Source of the DNA: Alcanivorax sp. 24
GTDB taxonomy: Bacteria > Pseudomonadota > Gammaproteobacteria > Pseudomonadales > Alcanivoracaceae
Reading direction: 5' to 3'
NCBI RefSeq assembly: GCF_004360225.1
Contig: NZ_SNUA01000008.1
Location: forward strand, 62,001-126,000
DNA length: 64,000 nt
The notes under the pieces are model-generated. The model saw only the letters and a program-made list of their open reading frames with translations, made no database searches and was not told the DNA's origin. Shown here piece by piece: positions 17,301-25,380 of the stretch. How positions within the stretch are numbered: position 1 is the first letter of the stretch; each line of letters starts with the position of its first letter. The translations under genes were made by a program, and so were the position numbers.

Positions 17301-18095
17301 GGCATCAGGGGTCCGGGTCTGCGGCACGTTGGAGCCCCAGGCGATGATATAGCCGCTGTTGTACCAGTCCGCGGATTCCGGCACATCGGTCTGCTCGCCC
17401 CAGGTTTGCGGCGAGGCCGGCGGCAGGTCGCAGTACCAGTCATAGAAGCTCAGGCAGACACCGCCGATAAGGGAAAGGTAACGGGCGCCAGCGGCGTAGG
17501 ACACCATGGACATGGCCGGGATGGGCGAGAAACCGATGATGCGATCCGGTCCATACTGTTTGGCGGTGTAGACGTTGGCGGCGGCGATCAGTGTATTCAG
17601 TTCATCCCAGTCAGCACGTACGAAACCGCCCATGCCCCGGTTTTTCTTGTATTGGGCGGTCTTGTCCGGATCCTCCACCAGGCTGGCCCAGGCATCCACG
17701 GGATCGGTATGCCGGGCCAGCGCCTCGCGCCACAGCCGCCACAACGATTGCCGCACCAGCGGATACTTGAGCCGGTTGGCGCTGTACAGATACCAGGAAT
17801 AACTGGCGCCACGGGGACAGCCCCGGGGTTCATGATTGGGCAGATCCGGACGGGTACGGGGGTAGTCGGTCTGCTGGGTTTCCCAGGTCACCAGGCCGTT
17901 TTTCACGTAGATCTTCCAACTGCAGGAGCCGGTACAGTTCACCCCATGGGTGGACCGCACGATCCTGTCGTGTTGCCAGCGGGCCCGATACCCGTCTTCC
18001 CAGTCTCGGTTTTCGTCGCGGGTTTCACCATGGTGGTCGGAAAATTCGGTTGGCTTCTTTCCGAGATACCTCAGGCGATCCAGAAAGTGGCTCAT
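14346..18095 (-). CDS. narG: Respiratory nitrate reductase alpha subunit (Mo-bisMGD)
   Basis: Catalytic subunit reducing nitrate to nitrite in the cytoplasm, 1249 residues, full length. The N-terminal [4Fe-4S] ligands are in HGVNCTGSCSWKIYVKNG (H-x3-C-x3-C). The Mo-coordinating Asp is expected in PESADWYNSGYIIAWGSN. The C-terminal molybdopterin-binding region carries the NarG pattern NRGGPVVWLSESDAADLG and ERNVHVPGSE. No Tat signal, as is normal for NarG beyond its vestigial N-terminus. The gene follows narK by 10 bp with AGGAGC as ribosome-binding site. Confidence 0.98.
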   Translation of the reverse strand: MSHFLDRLRYLGKKPTEFSDHHGETRDENRDWEDGYRARWQHDRIVRSTHGVNCTGSCSWKIYVKNGLVTWETQQTDYPRTRPDLPNHEPRGCPRGASYSWYLYSANRLKYPLVRQSLWRLWREALARHTDPVDAWASLVEDPDKTAQYKKNRGMGGFVRADWDELNTLIAAANVYTAKQYGPDRIIGFSPIPAMSMVSYAAGARYLSLIGGVCLSFYDWYCDLPPASPQTWGEQTDVPESADWYNSGYIIAWGSNVPQTRTPDAHFFTEVRYKGTKTVAITPDYAEVAKLSDEWVSARQGTDAALALAMGHVILKEFHLDSPSAYFTDYVRRYTDLPCLVALERRDDGRYVPGRQLRAGDFADNLGQDNNPDWKTLVWDESGERLAVPRGSIGFRWGEQGKWNLEPVDADGQEIRPRLSLAGDHDRVEKVAFPYFGGIPHEHFPHVKSDGDDTLTHSLPVKVFTGTDGDEILAVTVFDLLCANYGIDRGLGEDQGATDYQQLRPYTPAWQEKITGVPADQCLRIAREFASNADKTRGRSMIIVGAGMNHWYHMDMNYRGLINLLVMCGCVGQSGGGWAHYVGQEKLRPQTGWLPLAFALDWSRPPRQMNGTSFFYAHSSQWRYEKLDVKSLLSPLAKTEDYGGSLIDFNVRAERMGWLPSAPQLNTNPLRLAQAARQAGQSTADYAVSQLKSGALKFAAEDPDDPRNFPRNLFVWRSNLLGSSGKGHEYMLKYLLGTRHGIQGKDLGASGDERPREVTWRDDAPEGKLDLLVTLDFRMSTTCLYSDVVLPTATWYEKDDLNTSDMHPFIHPLTAATDPAWESRSDWDIYKGIAKAFSHVCEGHLGEETDLVTLPLQHDSPAELAQPRVKDWKKGQCEPVPGTTMPSLIEVRRDYPATYERFTALGPALEKLGNGGKGISWNTDKEVAFLGQLNRRKTAGPAKDRPCIETAIDAAEVILSLAPETNGQVAVKAWQALSKFTGRDHGHLARPKEEEKIRFRDIVAQPRKIISSPTWSGLEDEHVSYNAGYTNVHELIPWRTVSGRQQLYQDHPWMRAFGESLLVYRPPIDTRAASSVTPPADNGYPSKALNFLTPHQKWGIHSTYSDNLLMLTLNRGGPVVWLSESDAADLGVADNDWIELYNANGAIAARAVVSQRVKPGMAMMYHAQERNVHVPGSEVTGTRGGIHNSVTRVCPKPTHMIGGYAQLAYGFNYYGTVGSNRDEFVMVRRMKHVDWLDGEGQDFVQEAAK

Positions 18096-18105
18096 GGTGT
18101 TGCTC

Positions 18106-20748
18106 CTAACAGGGAATCACCGCTTTTCTGCGGGTGTAGTAAAACCAGGTCAGTCCCAGACACAGGACATAGAACAGCAGGAAGCCGTACAGTGCCGGCT
18201 CGGCGCCGCCGGTGAGCTCCAGGGCCGTGCCAAAAGCCTTGGGAATAAAGAAGGCACCGTAGGCGGCGATGGCGGACGTGAAGCCGACCACGGCGGCGGC
18301 TTCGCGGTCGCTTTCCAGTTGTTGTTGCCGGGCATCCCGATCCGGCATCAGCCGGGCCACTTCGTGGCGGAAGATGGCGGGCACCATTTGGAAGGTGCTG
18401 GAGTTGCCCACCCCGGAGACCAGGAACAGCCAGAGGAAACACACGAAGAAGCCGACGAAGGCGCCGGGTTGATCGCGCTGATCGAGGAACCAGAGCAGGC
18501 CGATCACGCCGGCGATCATGCCCGCGAACACCCAGAAGGTGACGCGGCCACCGCCGAGCCGGTCCGACACACCACCGGAGAAGGCGCGGCTCAGCGCACC
18601 GAGCAGCGGACCGAGGAACGCCAGCTTGAGAGCGTCCACCTCGGGAAACAAATGGGAACTGAGCAACGGGAAGGCGGCGGCGAAGCCGATGAAGCTGCCG
18701 AACGTGCCGGTGTACAGCACGCACATCAGCCAGTTGTGTTTACGCCGGAAAATCACCGCCTGATCCTGGAACGAGGATTTGGCGCTGGCGATGTCGTTCA
18801 TGCCGAACCAGGCCGCCACGGTGGCGGCAACGATGAAGGGCACCCAGACGAAGCCGGCGTTCTGCAGCCATAGGCGTTCGCCGTCGGCGGTGGTCTGCGG
18901 ATCACCGACCACGAAAGTGAACACACCGGTGGTGATCACCAACGGCACCACGAACTGCATCAGGCTCACGCCAAGATTACCGAGGCCGGCATTGAGTCCC
19001 ATGGCGGCACCTTTTTCTTTTTTCGGAAAGAAAAAGGATATATTGGCCATACTGGAAGCGAAGTTGCCGCCGCCGAAACCGCACAGCAAAGCGAGCACCA
19101 GCATCACCAGATATGGGGTATCCGGGTTGCGTACCGCGAAGCCGATCCACAACGCCGGCAGCAACAGCGACGCGGTGGAAAAAGCAGTCCAGCGGCGGCC
19201 ACCGAAAATGGGTACCATGAAACTGTAGAACACTCGCAGGGTAGCGCCGGACAGGCCCGGTAACGCCGCCAGCCAGAACAGTTGGTTGGCGCTGTAGTTG
19301 AAGCCCACTTGCGGCAGCCGTGCCACCACCACCGACCACACCATCCAGACGGAAAAGGCCAGTACCAGGTTGGGAATGGAAATCCACAGGTTACGGCGGG
19401 CGATGGCGCGGCCTTGGTGCTCCCAGAAATCGACGTCCTCCGGCCGCCAGTCCTGTAGCACCAGCTTGCTCGGTGTGGACAGCTCCGGCAGGTCGCCGGT
19501 TTCACGCTGTTGCGTCCATTCCACCCGGCTGGCCTTGATAATGGCGTAATGCATCCAGGCCAGCGCCCCGGCCACCAGCACGAACAGCAGCATGAAGCAG
19601 CTCTGCCAGATGCCCACCACGTCATTGAGCATGCCGAAAGTCAGCGGCAGGAAGAAACCGCCCAGGCCGCCAACCATGCCCACCACGCCGCCGACGGCGC
19701 CCACGTGTTCGGGGTAGTAGGTGGGAATGTGTTTGAAGACCGCCGCCTTGCCCAGAGACATAAAAAAGCCCAGCACCATGATCAGCAGCACGAAGGGCGG
19801 CAGGCCCATGTTCAGAGAGAAACGCAGTTCGCCCTCGATGCCCTGGATACGGTATTCGGTGGGGGGATAACTGAGCAGGAAGGTGCAGACCAGACAGGCG
19901 ATGAAGGTCCAGTACATCACTCGCCGGGCGCCGTACCGGTCGGAGAGCCAGCCGCCGAGAATGCGGAAGAGGGAGCCGGGCAGGGTGAACAAAAGCGTGA
20001 TCATGCCGGCGGTGGTGAGACTCACCCCGTAGGCTCTCATCAGGTAGTGGGGCAGCCACAGGGCCAGGGCGACGAAGGCGCCGAAGACGAAAAAATAGTA
20101 GAGCGAGAAACGCCATACCCGAAGGTCCGCCATGGGCGCGAGACGCTGACCCAGGGTCAGGGACCGGGCCGGGCGTTGCGGGTCCCGTGCGAACACCAGG
20201 AAGCCCAGTCCCATCAACGCCAGCACCAGCGCATAGACCTGGGCGGTGCCTTGCCAGCCCAGTGCCACCAGCAGCAGGGGCGCGGCGAAGTTGGTCAGCG
20301 AGGAGCCCATGTTGCCGGCGCCGAATACGCCCAGAGCCGTGCCTTGACGGTCACCGCCAAACCAGCGTGAAACGTAGGCGGTACCGACGGCGAAGGCGCC
20401 GCCGGCCAGCCCCAGCCCCAGTGCCGCCAACAGCAGCATCGGGTAGCTGCGCGCCAGAGTCAGGAGGTAGACGCAACTGGCGCTGACCAGCAGCAGGACG
20501 CCCATTACCGGACGCCCGCCGAAGCGGTCGGTGAGAATGCCGAGAACTGGCCGGCTGACGGAGCCGGTGAGCACCGGCGTGGCGATCAACAGAGCCAGCT
20601 CGGTGTCGGTGAGATTGAGTTCTTTGCTGAGCGGGATACCGATGATGGACAACAGCGTCCATACAGCGAAACACAGAGTGAATGCCAGGGTGGAAAGGAA
20701 CAACGCCTGCCCCGAGCTGGGGTGTGAGACCGGTTCCGTTGATGCCAC
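18106..20748 (-). CDS. narK: NarK1-NarK2 fused nitrate/nitrite transporter
   Basis: 880 residues, two complete MFS nitrate transporters in one chain. The first half (about 1-430) has the NarK1-type start and GGWLSDRYGARRVMYW signature; the second half (about 440-880) contains GFGGGNFASSMANISFFFPKKEKG and SGGVSDRLGGGRVTFW, the NarK2 type. Such fusions are known from Paracoccus and relatives: the first half is a nitrate/proton symporter, the second a nitrate/nitrite antiporter. First gene of the nar operon; an FNR-type box lies 65 bp upstream. Confidence 0.95.
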   Translation of the reverse strand: MASTEPVSHPSSGQALFLSTLAFTLCFAVWTLLSIIGIPLSKELNLTDTELALLIATPVLTGSVSRPVLGILTDRFGGRPVMGVLLLVSASCVYLLTLARSYPMLLLAALGLGLAGGAFAVGTAYVSRWFGGDRQGTALGVFGAGNMGSSLTNFAAPLLLVALGWQGTAQVYALVLALMGLGFLVFARDPQRPARSLTLGQRLAPMADLRVWRFSLYYFFVFGAFVALALWLPHYLMRAYGVSLTTAGMITLLFTLPGSLFRILGGWLSDRYGARRVMYWTFIACLVCTFLLSYPPTEYRIQGIEGELRFSLNMGLPPFVLLIMVLGFFMSLGKAAVFKHIPTYYPEHVGAVGGVVGMVGGLGGFFLPLTFGMLNDVVGIWQSCFMLLFVLVAGALAWMHYAIIKASRVEWTQQRETGDLPELSTPSKLVLQDWRPEDVDFWEHQGRAIARRNLWISIPNLVLAFSVWMVWSVVVARLPQVGFNYSANQLFWLAALPGLSGATLRVFYSFMVPIFGGRRWTAFSTASLLLPALWIGFAVRNPDTPYLVMLVLALLCGFGGGNFASSMANISFFFPKKEKGAAMGLNAGLGNLGVSLMQFVVPLVITTGVFTFVVGDPQTTADGERLWLQNAGFVWVPFIVAATVAAWFGMNDIASAKSSFQDQAVIFRRKHNWLMCVLYTGTFGSFIGFAAAFPLLSSHLFPEVDALKLAFLGPLLGALSRAFSGGVSDRLGGGRVTFWVFAGMIAGVIGLLWFLDQRDQPGAFVGFFVCFLWLFLVSGVGNSSTFQMVPAIFRHEVARLMPDRDARQQQLESDREAAAVVGFTSAIAAYGAFFIPKAFGTALELTGGAEPALYGFLLFYVLCLGLTWFYYTRRKAVIPC

Positions 20749-20812
20749 GGTGCCTCCTTGAGGTATGGGCCGTCCGTGCGTGGCAATCTGTCAGAATCAA
20801 CTGTCAGGCGTG

Positions 20813-20826
20813 TTGATGCGGGTCAA
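20813..20826. promoter_or_regulatory. FNR/DNR-type box between narK and ubiT
   Basis: TTGAT-GCGG-GTCAA, 9 of 10 conserved positions of the TTGAT-N4-ATCAA consensus. It lies about 65 bp from both divergent start codons, so it can serve narK and ubiT. Confidence 0.75.
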
Positions 20827-20888
20827 TATCCCTCCGACCAATGGCATGGAGTATGGAGATCCGGTCATGACAGCCTGGAGACTGCCCA

Positions 20889-21356
20889 ATGTCATTCCCC
20901 TTCACGCCGCCCAGGCCACCGTCGCCGCTGGCGGTGTTTCGCCATATCGATGCTCATGCTCCGGTGCCACTGAAGCGTCCTTTTCTGGAACCGCTGATGA
21001 ATCGTTTGCTGGCGGAACCGTTGGCGGCGGGGGAGTTCGAGCCCTTGCAGGGCCGCTATCTCACGCTTGATCTGGCCGATGGCGCGCCGCGTTTTACCGT
21101 GACGCTGCAAGCAAACCGGCTGCGGTTAAGTGAGCGCCCCGGCGAGGCGTGCATTCGTGGTGGTTGGCGTGAGTTCCTGCAGCTTCTTGGCAGAGAGCAG
21201 GATCCGGACACCCTGTTTTTCCAACGTCGTTTGTTGGTGGAAGGAGATACCGAATTGGGGTTGTGGGTGAAGAACCTGCTTGATGGCCTGGACCAGAGCG
21301 GCTGGCCGGGGCCGGTGCGGGAGGGGGTGCGGTTGTTGGCGTGGGGGCTTCGCTGA
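20889..21356 (+). CDS. ubiT: SCP2-domain anaerobic ubiquinone biosynthesis accessory protein
   Basis: 155 residues with an SCP2 lipid-binding fold (residues ~35-135: LEPLMNRLLAEPLAAGEFEPLQGRYLTLDLADG, IRGGWREFLQLLGREQDPDTLFFQRRLLVEGDTELG). UbiT (E. coli YhbT) works with UbiU and UbiV in oxygen-independent ubiquinone synthesis, probably carrying the lipid intermediates. It sits divergent to narK, sharing an FNR-like box, with ubiU/ubiV 3 kb away, which supports the call. GGAG lies 8 nt before the chosen ATG. Confidence 0.9.
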   Translation: MSFPFTPPRPPSPLAVFRHIDAHAPVPLKRPFLEPLMNRLLAEPLAAGEFEPLQGRYLTLDLADGAPRFTVTLQANRLRLSERPGEACIRGGWREFLQLLGREQDPDTLFFQRRLLVEGDTELGLWVKNLLDGLDQSGWPGPVREGVRLLAWGLR

Positions 21357-21366
21357 ATCACCTTTC

Positions 21367-21465
21367 CGCTTGCACGCAACACGCTGATTCGCTGGCAAGC
21401 CAGCTTCCCACAGCGGCTTTGCCGCTTTTTCTGTGGGAAGCGGCCTTGGCCGCGAATCAGCGTGC
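21367..21465. repeat. Palindromic intergenic repeat, copy 2
   Basis: Arms GATTCGCTGGCAAGCCAGCT and AGCGGCCTTGGCCGCGAATC type (21386-21412 and 21432-21458) with GCACGCAACACGCT in front. It lies between convergent ubiT and nrdG and may act as transcription end. Confidence 0.85.
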
Positions 21466-21489
21466 TGGCGTGTCAGCGCTTTTTGAACA

Positions 21490-22200
21490 TCAGCGCACGC
21501 TGAGCGTTTCAAATAACGGTCGCAGTCGGTCCGCCAGGTCGGGCAGGGGATTGGCTATCGGTGACGGTTGCTGGTAGGACGGTGACAGACACTGTTGTGG
21601 CCGTGCCCATTGCAGGGCGTAGTGGCGCACGCCTTTAGCGGCCAGCCAGCGTGCCAGCCGTTCCAGGGCGTCCTCATCGAAATCCCGCCAGTGCACGGTG
21701 GTGCGGCACTCCAATGCCAGATCGGCGGCCAGCAACTGATCCAGACTATCGCACTGTTGCCGCCACTGCCGGCTGCGTCCGGTGATGCGATCGATCTGGT
21801 TCGCATCCCCTTTTACATCCAGGCCCACCCAGTCCAGCTCCGGTATCAGCGTGGCCAGACGCCGGGGGTAACTGCCGGCGGTGTGCAGACCGATGCCGAA
21901 ACCCCGCTCGCGGGCACGTCGTACCGCCAGCGGCAGGTGCGGATGACGGGTGGGCTCGCCGCCACTGAAGACCACCGCTTCCAACAGGCCGCGCCGTGTG
22001 TCGAGAAAGGATTCGACCTCGAGCCATTCCCGTACATGACCGCGTCGGGGCGGAATCATGTGTGGGTTATGGCAATAGCCGCAACGCAGCGGGCAACCCT
22101 GCACGAACACGACGCAGGCCAGATAACCTGGATAATCCAGGGTCGTTAGCGGTGTCAGCCCCGCCACGGGCAGGGCCGGACCGGGACCGATATCAGCCAT
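21490..22200 (-). CDS. nrdG: Anaerobic ribonucleotide reductase activating enzyme (radical SAM)
   Basis: 236 residues. Radical SAM protein that installs the glycyl radical of class III ribonucleotide reductase. The Fe-S/SAM motif CPLRCGYC (C-x3-C-x2-C, residues 36-43) is followed by VVFSGGEPTRHP. It overlaps the small glycyl-radical ORF by 8 bp, so the two are co-translated. Longer than E. coli NrdG (154 aa) and of the type found with NrdD in pseudomonads and alphaproteobacteria. A DUF or pyruvate formate-lyase activase alternative is unlikely given the neighbours. Confidence 0.93.
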   Translation of the reverse strand: MADIGPGPALPVAGLTPLTTLDYPGYLACVVFVQGCPLRCGYCHNPHMIPPRRGHVREWLEVESFLDTRRGLLEAVVFSGGEPTRHPHLPLAVRRARERGFGIGLHTAGSYPRRLATLIPELDWVGLDVKGDANQIDRITGRSRQWRQQCDSLDQLLAADLALECRTTVHWRDFDEDALERLARWLAAKGVRHYALQWARPQQCLSPSYQQPSPIANPLPDLADRLRPLFETLSVR

Positions 22201-22375
22201 TCAGGCACGCCTGGTCTTCGCGGAAATGACGGCGGTGCCGGTGTTCGGATTGTTTGCCGGGATTGAATTGACTCACCGGCCGGTGGTACCCCATGACCCG
22301 GGTCCAGACCTCGCAACGTTGCCGCTCTTCTGCGGGCAGAGTGTCACGGGGATTCAGGGAAAGAGTCGCGTTCAT
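22193..22375 (-). CDS. Separate glycyl-radical domain of class III ribonucleotide reductase (60 aa)
   Basis: 60 residues containing CEVWTRVMGYHRPVSQF and NPGKQSE, the C-terminal glycyl-radical motif of NrdD (R-V-x-G-Y, radical Gly at residue 29, then the F-N-x-G-K-Q pattern). In most bacteria this is the last part of NrdD itself. Here the main NrdD ends before it, in a different reading frame, and this ORF has its own excellent ribosome-binding site (AAAAGGAGACTGACC-ATG). It is thus a genuine separate subunit rather than a simple frameshift product. It overlaps nrdG by 8 bp. Confidence 0.85.
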   Translation of the reverse strand: MNATLSLNPRDTLPAEERQRCEVWTRVMGYHRPVSQFNPGKQSEHRHRRHFREDQACLNG

Positions 22376-22422
22376 GGTCAGTCTCCTTTTATGGGCTTAA
22401 TGAGAATCGAAATGCGGGAAAA

Positions 22423-24153
22423 TCAGGCGATGCTTCTGTTGCGTTGCGCCGTCTGGCGTGCCAGCAAGGCGTCGTCGCAGTGCGGGCAGAACTCGTGTTC
22501 GCCAGCCAGATAGCCATGTACCGGGCAAATGGAAAAAGTCGGCGTCACGGTGATGTAGGGCAACCGGAACCGGGACAAGGCGGTGCGCACTAACTGACGA
22601 CAGGCCCGGGCGCTGGAGAGCCGCTCGCGCATGTACAAGTGCAGAACGGTGCCGCCGGTATAACGGGTCTGCAGCGGGTCCTGGTGCATCAGCGCTTCGA
22701 ACGGGTCCTCGGTGTGGCCCACGGGCAGTTGGCTGGAGTTGGTGTAATAGGGCGCTTCGGGCGTACCCGCCTGGAGGATGTCGGGATAACGACGGGCGTC
22801 TTCCTTGGCGAAACGATAAGTCGTGCCTTCCGCGGGCGTGGCTTCCAGATTGTAGAGATGGCCGGTTTCCTCCTGGAATCCCCGCATCCGATCGCGCACG
22901 TGTTCAAGCAGGCGCAGCGCCATATCGCGGCCCGCCTGCGTGGCGATGTCCTGCTGGTCGCCGGTGAAATTGCGCACCATCTCATTGAGGCCATTCACCC
23001 CCAGCGTGGAAAAATGATTGCGCAGGGTGCCCAGATAGCGGCGGGTATAGGGGTAAAGACCGGCGTCCATCCAGCGCTGAATGCAACCGCGTTTGATTTC
23101 CAGGCTGTCGCGGCCCAGTTCCAGCAGCCGGTCCAGTTCCCGATAGAGTCCTCTTTCGTCGCCGGCGAAGCGGTGACCCAGCCGCGCGCAGTTGATCGTC
23201 ACCACGCCCACGGAGCCGGTTTGCTCGGCGCTGCCGAACAGGCCGTTACCGCGTTTGAGCAGCTCGCGCACGTCCAGCTGCAGGCGGCAGCACATGGAGC
23301 GCACCATGTGCGGCTGCAGATCGGAATTGAGGAAGTTCTGGAAGTAGGGCAGACCATACTTGGCGGTCAGCGCGAACAGCCGCTCCGTGTTGGGCGCGTC
23401 CCAGTCGAAATCCTCGGTGATGTTGTAAGTGGGGATCGGGAAAGTGAAAACCCGACCGCGTTGGTCACCGGCTTCCATCACTTCCAGATAGGCGCGGTTG
23501 ATCAGGTCCATCTCCGCCTGCAGCTCGCCATAGGTGAACGGCTGCTCCTCGCCGGCGATCACCGGCACCTGCTCGCGCAGATCCTCCGGGCAGGTCCAGT
23601 CGAAGGTCAGGTTGGTGAAGGGCGTCTGGCTACCCCAGCGGGACGGTACGTTCAGGTTATAGATGAACTCCTGGATGGCCTGATGCACCGCCGGATAATC
23701 GAGGTTGTCGCGGCGCACATAAGGGGCCAGATAGGTGTCGAAGGAACTGAAGGCCTGAGCGCCGGCCCATTCGTTTTGCAGCGTGCCGAGGAAATTGACC
23801 ATCTGGCCAAGCGCGCTGGAGAGGTGCCTGGGCGGACCGCTCTCGGCGCGGTCGGCGACGCCGTTGAACCCTTCCATCAGCAGGCTGCGCAGGGACCAGC
23901 CGGCGCAGTAGCCGCTCAGCATGTCCAGATCGTGCAGGTGAAGATCGCCTTCCCGGTGAGCCGCGCCGACGTCCGGCGGGTAGACCTGATCAAGCCAGTA
24001 GTTGGCGATCAGCTTGCCGGAGATATTGAGAATCAATCCGCCCAGGGAGTAGCCCTGATTGGCGTTGGCGTGCACGCGCCAGTCGGCGCGACTGAGGTAT
24101 TCCTCGACGGTGGTGCTCACTGCCACCGTGCTGTCCGGGCGGGGTGTGGTCAT
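22423..24153 (-). CDS. nrdD: Anaerobic (class III) ribonucleotide reductase, catalytic part lacking the glycyl-radical C-terminus
   Basis: 576 residues; reduces ribonucleoside triphosphates under anoxia. It starts directly with the catalytic barrel (EYLSRADWRVHANANQGYS, YWLDQVYPPDVGAAHREGDL, SGYCAGWSLRSLLMEG with a candidate active-site Cys), without an N-terminal ATP-cone. It ends with a zinc-site segment CPVHGYLAGEHEFCPHCD and has no R-V-x-G-Y glycyl motif; that motif is on the next gene, 47 bp downstream. The ATG at 24153 is preferred: upstream in-frame codons have no RBS and the family begins here. An FNR-type box lies 86 bp upstream. Confidence 0.9.
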   Translation of the reverse strand: MTTPRPDSTVAVSTTVEEYLSRADWRVHANANQGYSLGGLILNISGKLIANYWLDQVYPPDVGAAHREGDLHLHDLDMLSGYCAGWSLRSLLMEGFNGVADRAESGPPRHLSSALGQMVNFLGTLQNEWAGAQAFSSFDTYLAPYVRRDNLDYPAVHQAIQEFIYNLNVPSRWGSQTPFTNLTFDWTCPEDLREQVPVIAGEEQPFTYGELQAEMDLINRAYLEVMEAGDQRGRVFTFPIPTYNITEDFDWDAPNTERLFALTAKYGLPYFQNFLNSDLQPHMVRSMCCRLQLDVRELLKRGNGLFGSAEQTGSVGVVTINCARLGHRFAGDERGLYRELDRLLELGRDSLEIKRGCIQRWMDAGLYPYTRRYLGTLRNHFSTLGVNGLNEMVRNFTGDQQDIATQAGRDMALRLLEHVRDRMRGFQEETGHLYNLEATPAEGTTYRFAKEDARRYPDILQAGTPEAPYYTNSSQLPVGHTEDPFEALMHQDPLQTRYTGGTVLHLYMRERLSSARACRQLVRTALSRFRLPYITVTPTFSICPVHGYLAGEHEFCPHCDDALLARQTAQRNRSIA

Positions 24154-24238
24154 GGCGCTGATTCCCATATTTGGTATATTTTTCGTGTTCTGGTACAAGA
24201 TATGGTGGTCAGGGTAAAGGCGGGGTGGAAGGAAAAGG

Positions 24239-24252
24239 CTGATCTGAGTCAA
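24239..24252 (-). promoter_or_regulatory. FNR-type box upstream of nrdD
   Basis: On the minus strand TTGAC-TCAG-ATCAG, 8 of 10 consensus positions, 86 bp from the nrdD start. Matches the anaerobic role of the operon. Confidence 0.6.
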
Positions 24253-24333
24253 AGAAAGAGAGAGTGGGAAAAGTTTCAAAGGAAAAGAATCCCGGCCGTG
24301 AGCTGCTGCTGTCTCACAAGTTTTGGGCCAGCC

Positions 24334-24455
24334 CGCTTACACGCAAAAGCGCCGATTCGCTGCCAAGGCCGCTTCCCACAGCGGCTCCGTAGCTCCCTTT
24401 GTGGGAAGCTGCCTTGGCAGCGAATGCAGCGCGAATTCATGTATCCAAGGCAACA
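24334..24455. repeat. Palindromic intergenic repeat, copy 3
   Basis: Arms at 24353-24380 and 24401-24425 (GATTCGCTGCCAAGG... / ...CCTTGGCAGCGAAT), preceded by CGCTTACACGCAAAAGCGCC. The tail GCGCGAATTCATGTATCCAAGGCAACAGA (shortened here as GCGCGAATTCATGT) is shared with copy 4, so the unit is longer than the palindrome. Confidence 0.85.
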
Positions 24456-24481
24456 GACTGACCACGGCCGCGATTAGCGCG

Positions 24482-25369
24482 CTACCGCCGGTCCATCCCC
24501 GGGGCACCGTGCCAGTAGCCGTCACAGCGCGCTTCGTCCACCAGGGCAAGCGGGTCCCGGTGGTCCGGCTGGCCTCGGCGCACTTGATCAAAAGCCGCCA
24601 CTATCTCCGCCATCGGCTCGTCGGCGACTACCAGGCGCGCGGTGCTTACCCCCATTTCGGCCATCACCGGCAGCTCCCGACGCAGGTCCTGTGGCCAGGC
24701 GGAGAGGGTCTGGATGCCGTTGAGCGTGAACAGCCGGCGGCCGTCCTGGCTGAACAAGGGCAGGCCTTGCGGGTCATCCCGGCAGACAAACTGGCAGCGG
24801 TCCTTGGGGAGGCCCCGCCGTCGGGCGGTAAAACAACGGGCGGACCAGGCCAGTGCCAGATGACCGTAGGCATGCACCTCGCAAGGCAGCGCCAAACCCT
24901 GCCGCCGCAGGGCCGTCATCAGGGTGGTAAGCGCCTGCCGGGACAACTCCAACGGCGCATGCCAGCCCTGCATGCCGGAAGCGGCCAACAGGCGGATGGC
25001 TTCCACGTTATAAAGGTTGAGAGAGGCGCCGCCGATAAAGGGAATGCCCGCTTCGCTGAGCAAATGGACGGCGCTCATATCATTGGCTTCCACCGGCAAT
25101 TCGCCGTTGTCGCAGAGGCGACGCAACGCGCGCAGGTCGGCGCCGGCCTCGATCAGGGTCTGCGAGGACAGCACCACGGCCTTGCCCTGGGCGCGCAGTT
25201 CCCGGGCCAGTCCGAGCCAGTGATCCAGTTTCATATCCCGCCGTCGCCCGCACACGGTTTCGCCCAGATAGACCCGTTCCAGCGGCCAGCCCGCGGCCTG
25301 GGCGTAGAAGGTCTCATAGTCTTTCTGGTGCCAGTAAAACGGCACCGGTCCCAGGGCCAGATCCAGCAT
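24482..25369 (-). CDS. ubiV: Anaerobic ubiquinone hydroxylation protein UbiV (U32 peptidase-like)
   Basis: 295 residues of the U32 family, a [4Fe-4S] protein that with UbiU performs oxygen-independent hydroxylation steps of ubiquinone synthesis. Conserved Cys residues are visible at 40 (LGETVCGRRRD) and in CFTARRRGLPKDRCQFVC near residue 175. The start at 25369, after AGGAGA, places the MLDLALGPVPFYW beginning expected for UbiV. Only 11 bp separate it from ubiU, so the pair is an operon. Confidence 0.92.
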   Translation of the reverse strand: MLDLALGPVPFYWHQKDYETFYAQAAGWPLERVYLGETVCGRRRDMKLDHWLGLARELRAQGKAVVLSSQTLIEAGADLRALRRLCDNGELPVEANDMSAVHLLSEAGIPFIGGASLNLYNVEAIRLLAASGMQGWHAPLELSRQALTTLMTALRRQGLALPCEVHAYGHLALAWSARCFTARRRGLPKDRCQFVCRDDPQGLPLFSQDGRRLFTLNGIQTLSAWPQDLRRELPVMAEMGVSTARLVVADEPMAEIVAAFDQVRRGQPDHRDPLALVDEARCDGYWHGAPGMDRR

Positions 25370-25380
25370 GCCCGTGTCTC

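Noticed and set aside
22639-24477. A 612-codon open frame antisense to nrdD
   Set aside because: Antisense to a full family match; Gln/Ala/Gly/Val-rich without domain.
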